A DNA stretch of 64,000 nt from Lactococcus fujiensis JCM 16395 (GTDB lineage: Bacteria > Bacillota > Bacilli > Lactobacillales > Streptococcaceae). The notes under the pieces were generated by a model that was not told where the DNA came from, made no database searches, and saw only the letters and a program-made list of their open reading frames with translations. Each line of letters begins with the position of its first letter. The stretch's first letter is position 1. Below are positions 61,786 through 64,000 of this stretch, piece after piece. The stretch is from the NCBI RefSeq assembly GCF_002441655.1, contig NZ_JXJU01000007.1, forward strand, positions 1 to 64,000. The letters are read 5' to 3'. Made by a program: the position numbers and the translations under genes.

Positions 61786-63459
61786 ATGTCATACCAAGCG
61801 CTATATAGAAAATACAGAAGCCAACGTTTTGATGAGATGGTTGGGCAAGAGGTTGTTGCGACAACCTTAAAAAATGCAATCGTCAATCATCAGATTTCGC
61901 ACGCTTATTTATTTAGTGGACCACGTGGAACAGGAAAGACGTCAGCTGCTAAAATATTTGCGAAAGCTATTAATTGCCCCAATCAAGTTGATGGAGAGCC
62001 TTGTAATAATTGTTTTATTTGCGATTCGATTACCAAGGGAACGCTTGAAGACGTCATTGAACTTGATGCGGCAAGTAACAATGGAGTTGATGAGATTCGT
62101 GAGATTCGGGATAAATCAACTTACGCGGCAACTCATGCCACATATAAAGTATATATTATCGATGAAGTCCATATGCTATCAACAGGGGCTTTTAATGCGC
62201 TGTTGAAAACGCTTGAAGAACCAACTGAAAATGTCGTTTTTGTCTTGGCAACGACTGAATTGCAAAAGATCCCAGCCACAATTATTTCTCGGGTACAACG
62301 CTTTGCTTTTAAATCAATAACGACAAATGAAATTCAAGGCCATTTAGCAGATGTTCTTCAAGAAGAAAAAATAGAATTTGATCCGACTGCATTAGAAGTT
62401 ATCGCCAAATCAGCCGAAGGAGGAATGCGTGATGCCCTTTCATTGCTAGATCAAGCCCTTTCATTTTCTGACGGTCAATTGAAAGAAAAAGATGCGCTCT
62501 TAGTAACGGGCTCCATTGCAAATGAGGCACTGATCGCTTATGTAGACGCCCTTAAACAAAACGATGAAACGTCAGCTCTGACGGAGTTGGACAAAATCTT
62601 CCTTGAAGGTAAAAATATGCTTCGATTCACAGAGGATTTATTGGCTTATTTCCGCGATATGCTACTTAAAGCTGATGAAAAGAATCGCACACAACTTTTT
62701 AGCTGGATTGACATCGCGATTGACTCTCTGAAAAATATTAAGGAAACAACACATACCAAAATAGCTGCGGATGTAATGACTATGAGACTCGCTGAAGTTT
62801 ATCAGACCCCAGTAAGTTCATTGGGAAGCAATCAAGAATTGCAGGAAGTATTGCAGGGATTTTCAAAATTAAGTCAAGATTACAAGGCATTAAGTCAAGA
62901 AATTTCGGAATTAAAAGCACAAATTGCATCAGGTACCGTTCAAACAAAAGTACAGGCCTCAGCAACTCCTGTGGTCAGTGCTGATAAATCAAAATCGTCA
63001 GGGCATTCAAATTCAGTTAATCGTGATTTGATATATAAGGCTCTTGGCGAAGCAACGCGTGAGGCACTCAATGCGGCCAATAAAGCCTGGCCAGAATTAG
63101 TTGCAAGTATCAGTATTCCAGCAGAGCGTGCTCTTTTGAATAATACGAAACCGGCAGCGGCTGGTGAGCATTATTTGGTTGTGACATTTCCCCACGTTAA
63201 CTTGGCAAAGCGCGTGACTGAGAATGCCGAATTGCAATTAACATGTGGCAATTTGCTCAGTTCTATCGCAGGTTTTTCACCTGAAATCATTGCATTGGCA
63301 GAGTCTGATTGGAAAGAAATTCGGAGTGAGTATGTTGCTGAATTGAAAACTAAAAAGTCGCCTTCTGAAGAAGTTGAAGAGCAGAAAGAACTAGAAGATG
63401 AAGGACTAGCCATGGCGAAATCTCTATTTGGTGAAAAAGTCGTTGAAATTGATGATTAA
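61786..63459 (+). CDS. dnaX: DNA polymerase III subunits gamma and tau
   Basis: The roughly 557-residue clamp-loader ATPase has Walker A GPRGTGKTS (about 45), four zinc-ligand cysteines (CPNQVDGEPCNNCFIC), Walker B IIDEVHML and the sensor SRVQRF. The start at 61786 has AAGGA upstream and the conserved SYQALYRKYRSQRFDE N-terminus; a longer frame begins in the decayed repeat. A Thr/Ser-rich linker (about 395-425) holds a degenerate dispersed palindrome, and a perfect core lies at 62571-62582. Confidence 0.97.
   Translation: MSYQALYRKYRSQRFDEMVGQEVVATTLKNAIVNHQISHAYLFSGPRGTGKTSAAKIFAKAINCPNQVDGEPCNNCFICDSITKGTLEDVIELDAASNNGVDEIREIRDKSTYAATHATYKVYIIDEVHMLSTGAFNALLKTLEEPTENVVFVLATTELQKIPATIISRVQRFAFKSITTNEIQGHLADVLQEEKIEFDPTALEVIAKSAEGGMRDALSLLDQALSFSDGQLKEKDALLVTGSIANEALIAYVDALKQNDETSALTELDKIFLEGKNMLRFTEDLLAYFRDMLLKADEKNRTQLFSWIDIAIDSLKNIKETTHTKIAADVMTMRLAEVYQTPVSSLGSNQELQEVLQGFSKLSQDYKALSQEISELKAQIASGTVQTKVQASATPVVSADKSKSSGHSNSVNRDLIYKALGEATREALNAANKAWPELVASISIPAERALLNNTKPAAAGEHYLVVTFPHVNLAKRVTENAELQLTCGNLLSSIAGFSPEIIALAESDWKEIRSEYVAELKTKKSPSEEVEEQKELEDEGLAMAKSLFGEKVVEIDD
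62571..62582. repeat. Dispersed palindrome copy in dnaX
   Basis: GTCAGCTCTGAC is the bare 5-2-5 core without the outer AG/CT arms. A degenerate copy follows at 62973-62987. Confidence 0.5.
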
Positions 63460-63478
63460 ATTTTTGTTAAAGATGAAA

Positions 63479-63507
63479 CAAAAAAACCGCTCTTTGGCGG
63501 TTTTTTA
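63479..63507. terminator. Bidirectional terminator between dnaX and the permease gene
   Basis: AAAACCGC-tctttg-GCGGTTTT with A- and T-runs on either side. Confidence 0.88.
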
Positions 63508-63516
63508 CTTATTTAT

Positions 63517-64000
63517 TTACTTATAGTTACGGTCTAAATTAACTTCTTCAAGTGGAATAATTTTTGTTTTTTTGATGATTTTATAACCAAAATACAGGAC
63601 AAGGAAGAGCGGTAAGGCCATATAGGTAGTTAAAATCGCTGACCAATTCCATTGTGTGAATGAACCGACGAAATTATCAGTTCCATAACTTTGACCAAGT
63701 GTAATAGCAACAGACATGATCAAAGCAAGAATTGGACCAACGGGGAACCATTTTGCATGATAGCCAAGTTCGCTGACGCTGTGCCCCTGTTTAATGAAGG
63801 CACGACGGAAACGGTAGTGTGAAATGGCTATCCCAATCCAAGCCAGAAAGCCAGAAAGTCCAGAAGCTGCTAACAAATAGTTATAGAAACCAGTTCCGAA
63901 AATACTTGTAACAAAAGCGAAAAGCCCGATAATGGTCGTTGTAATAACGGCAATTGCGGGAACCCCTTTGCCATCTTTTGTTTTGCTAAATGCCTTTGGC
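63517..64000 (-). CDS. Amino-acid permease, C-terminal part (LysP-like; runs past window end)
   Basis: The frame is open to the window edge, giving about 160 C-terminal residues. It contains four predicted helices and KAFSKTKDGKGVPAIAVITT, then FGTGFYNYLLAASGLSGFL and HYRFRRAF, typical of the last third of APC-superfamily amino-acid permeases close to lysine permease LysP. The C-terminus is short and polar (VNLDRNYK). The N-terminal two thirds and the promoter lie outside, so the substrate is not certain. Confidence 0.85.
   Translation of the reverse strand, partial: PKAFSKTKDGKGVPAIAVITTTIIGLFAFVTSIFGTGFYNYLLAASGLSGFLAWIGIAISHYRFRRAFIKQGHSVSELGYHAKWFPVGPILALIMSVAITLGQSYGTDNFVGSFTQWNWSAILTTYMALPLFLVLYFGYKIIKKTKIIPLEEVNLDRNYK

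Noticed and set aside
1-64000. CRISPR arrays, insertion sequences or prophage
   Set aside because: No regularly spaced repeats, transposase, integrase or phage structural genes were found on either strand.

Overview
The window is chromosomal DNA of a low-GC Gram-positive coccus, most likely a Lactococcus in the broad sense (including the piscium/raffinolactis group, sometimes called Pseudolactococcus). The evidence is a Usp45-type secreted CHAP protein directly behind mreCD, a glycerol facilitator whose sequence resembles the lactococcal Gla protein, a RocS-type segregation protein, glnR-glnA, argS/argR-mutS, and tRNAs without an encoded CCA. The species call is an inference from gene content; I see no rRNA.

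Layout. 1-500: the end of a tRNA array (a partial tRNA, then Tyr, Trp, His, Gln, Leu). 0.5-7.5 kb: a P-type cation ATPase, rocS, gapA, an orphan bacteriocin-immunity-like gene and recG. 7.7-12 kb: a tRNA-Leu, then two leftward modules: three small membrane or secreted proteins, one very methionine-rich, and a persulfide-responsive cst operon (two rhodaneses, CoA-disulfide reductase-rhodanese, cstR). 12-24 kb: mnmE, degV, rsuA, a TetR-controlled ABC exporter, a second TetR gene divergent from a giant 2-hydroxyacyl-CoA dehydratase activase-like protein, and ykgJ. 24-34 kb: rpiA, a phosphatase, a Nudix gene, then a cell-envelope block (mreC, mreD, usp45, a Fem/MurM transferase, an ATP-grasp ligase, a sortase), then dnaJ and yqeG. 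34-43 kb: a DnaA-box cluster, zwf, glpF, tRNA-Leu, a dehydrogenase, and gadB-gadC-gltX. 43-57.5 kb: hsp20, argS/argR, a YlbF-family gene, mutS, a membrane protein, mutL, ruvA, a MarR-MFS pair, ruvB, glnR, glnA. 57.5-61 kb: a decaying stretch with at least three frameshifted genes among intact chorismate mutase, acetyltransferase and membrane protein genes. 61-64 kb: a GAF-type methionine sulfoxide reductase, dnaX, and the C-terminal part of an amino-acid permease.

Regulation is unusually readable. Two perfect CIRCE elements double as terminators of the upstream gene (srtA, argS) and sit upstream of the dnaJ and hsp20 promoters. A GlnR box precedes glnR, a WalR/VicR box precedes usp45, a C-rich CstR operator fills the spacer of the cst promoter, two matching TetR operators flank tetR and its ABC exporter, and a duplicated MarR palindrome covers both the -35 element and the start codon of marR. 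About a dozen genes (rocS, recG, mnmE, rsuA, ykgJ, the Fem gene, yqeG, argS, argR, possibly mutS, marR, ruvB) have a -10 box only 6-9 nt before the start codon, so they are probably transcribed as leaderless mRNAs.

The most unusual signals not explained by genes are a dispersed intragenic palindrome GTCAG-N2-CTGAC, found in zwf, a dehydrogenase gene, hsp20, mutS and dnaX, and the DnaA-box cluster at 33973-34080. No IS element, prophage, CRISPR array or rRNA gene was seen.
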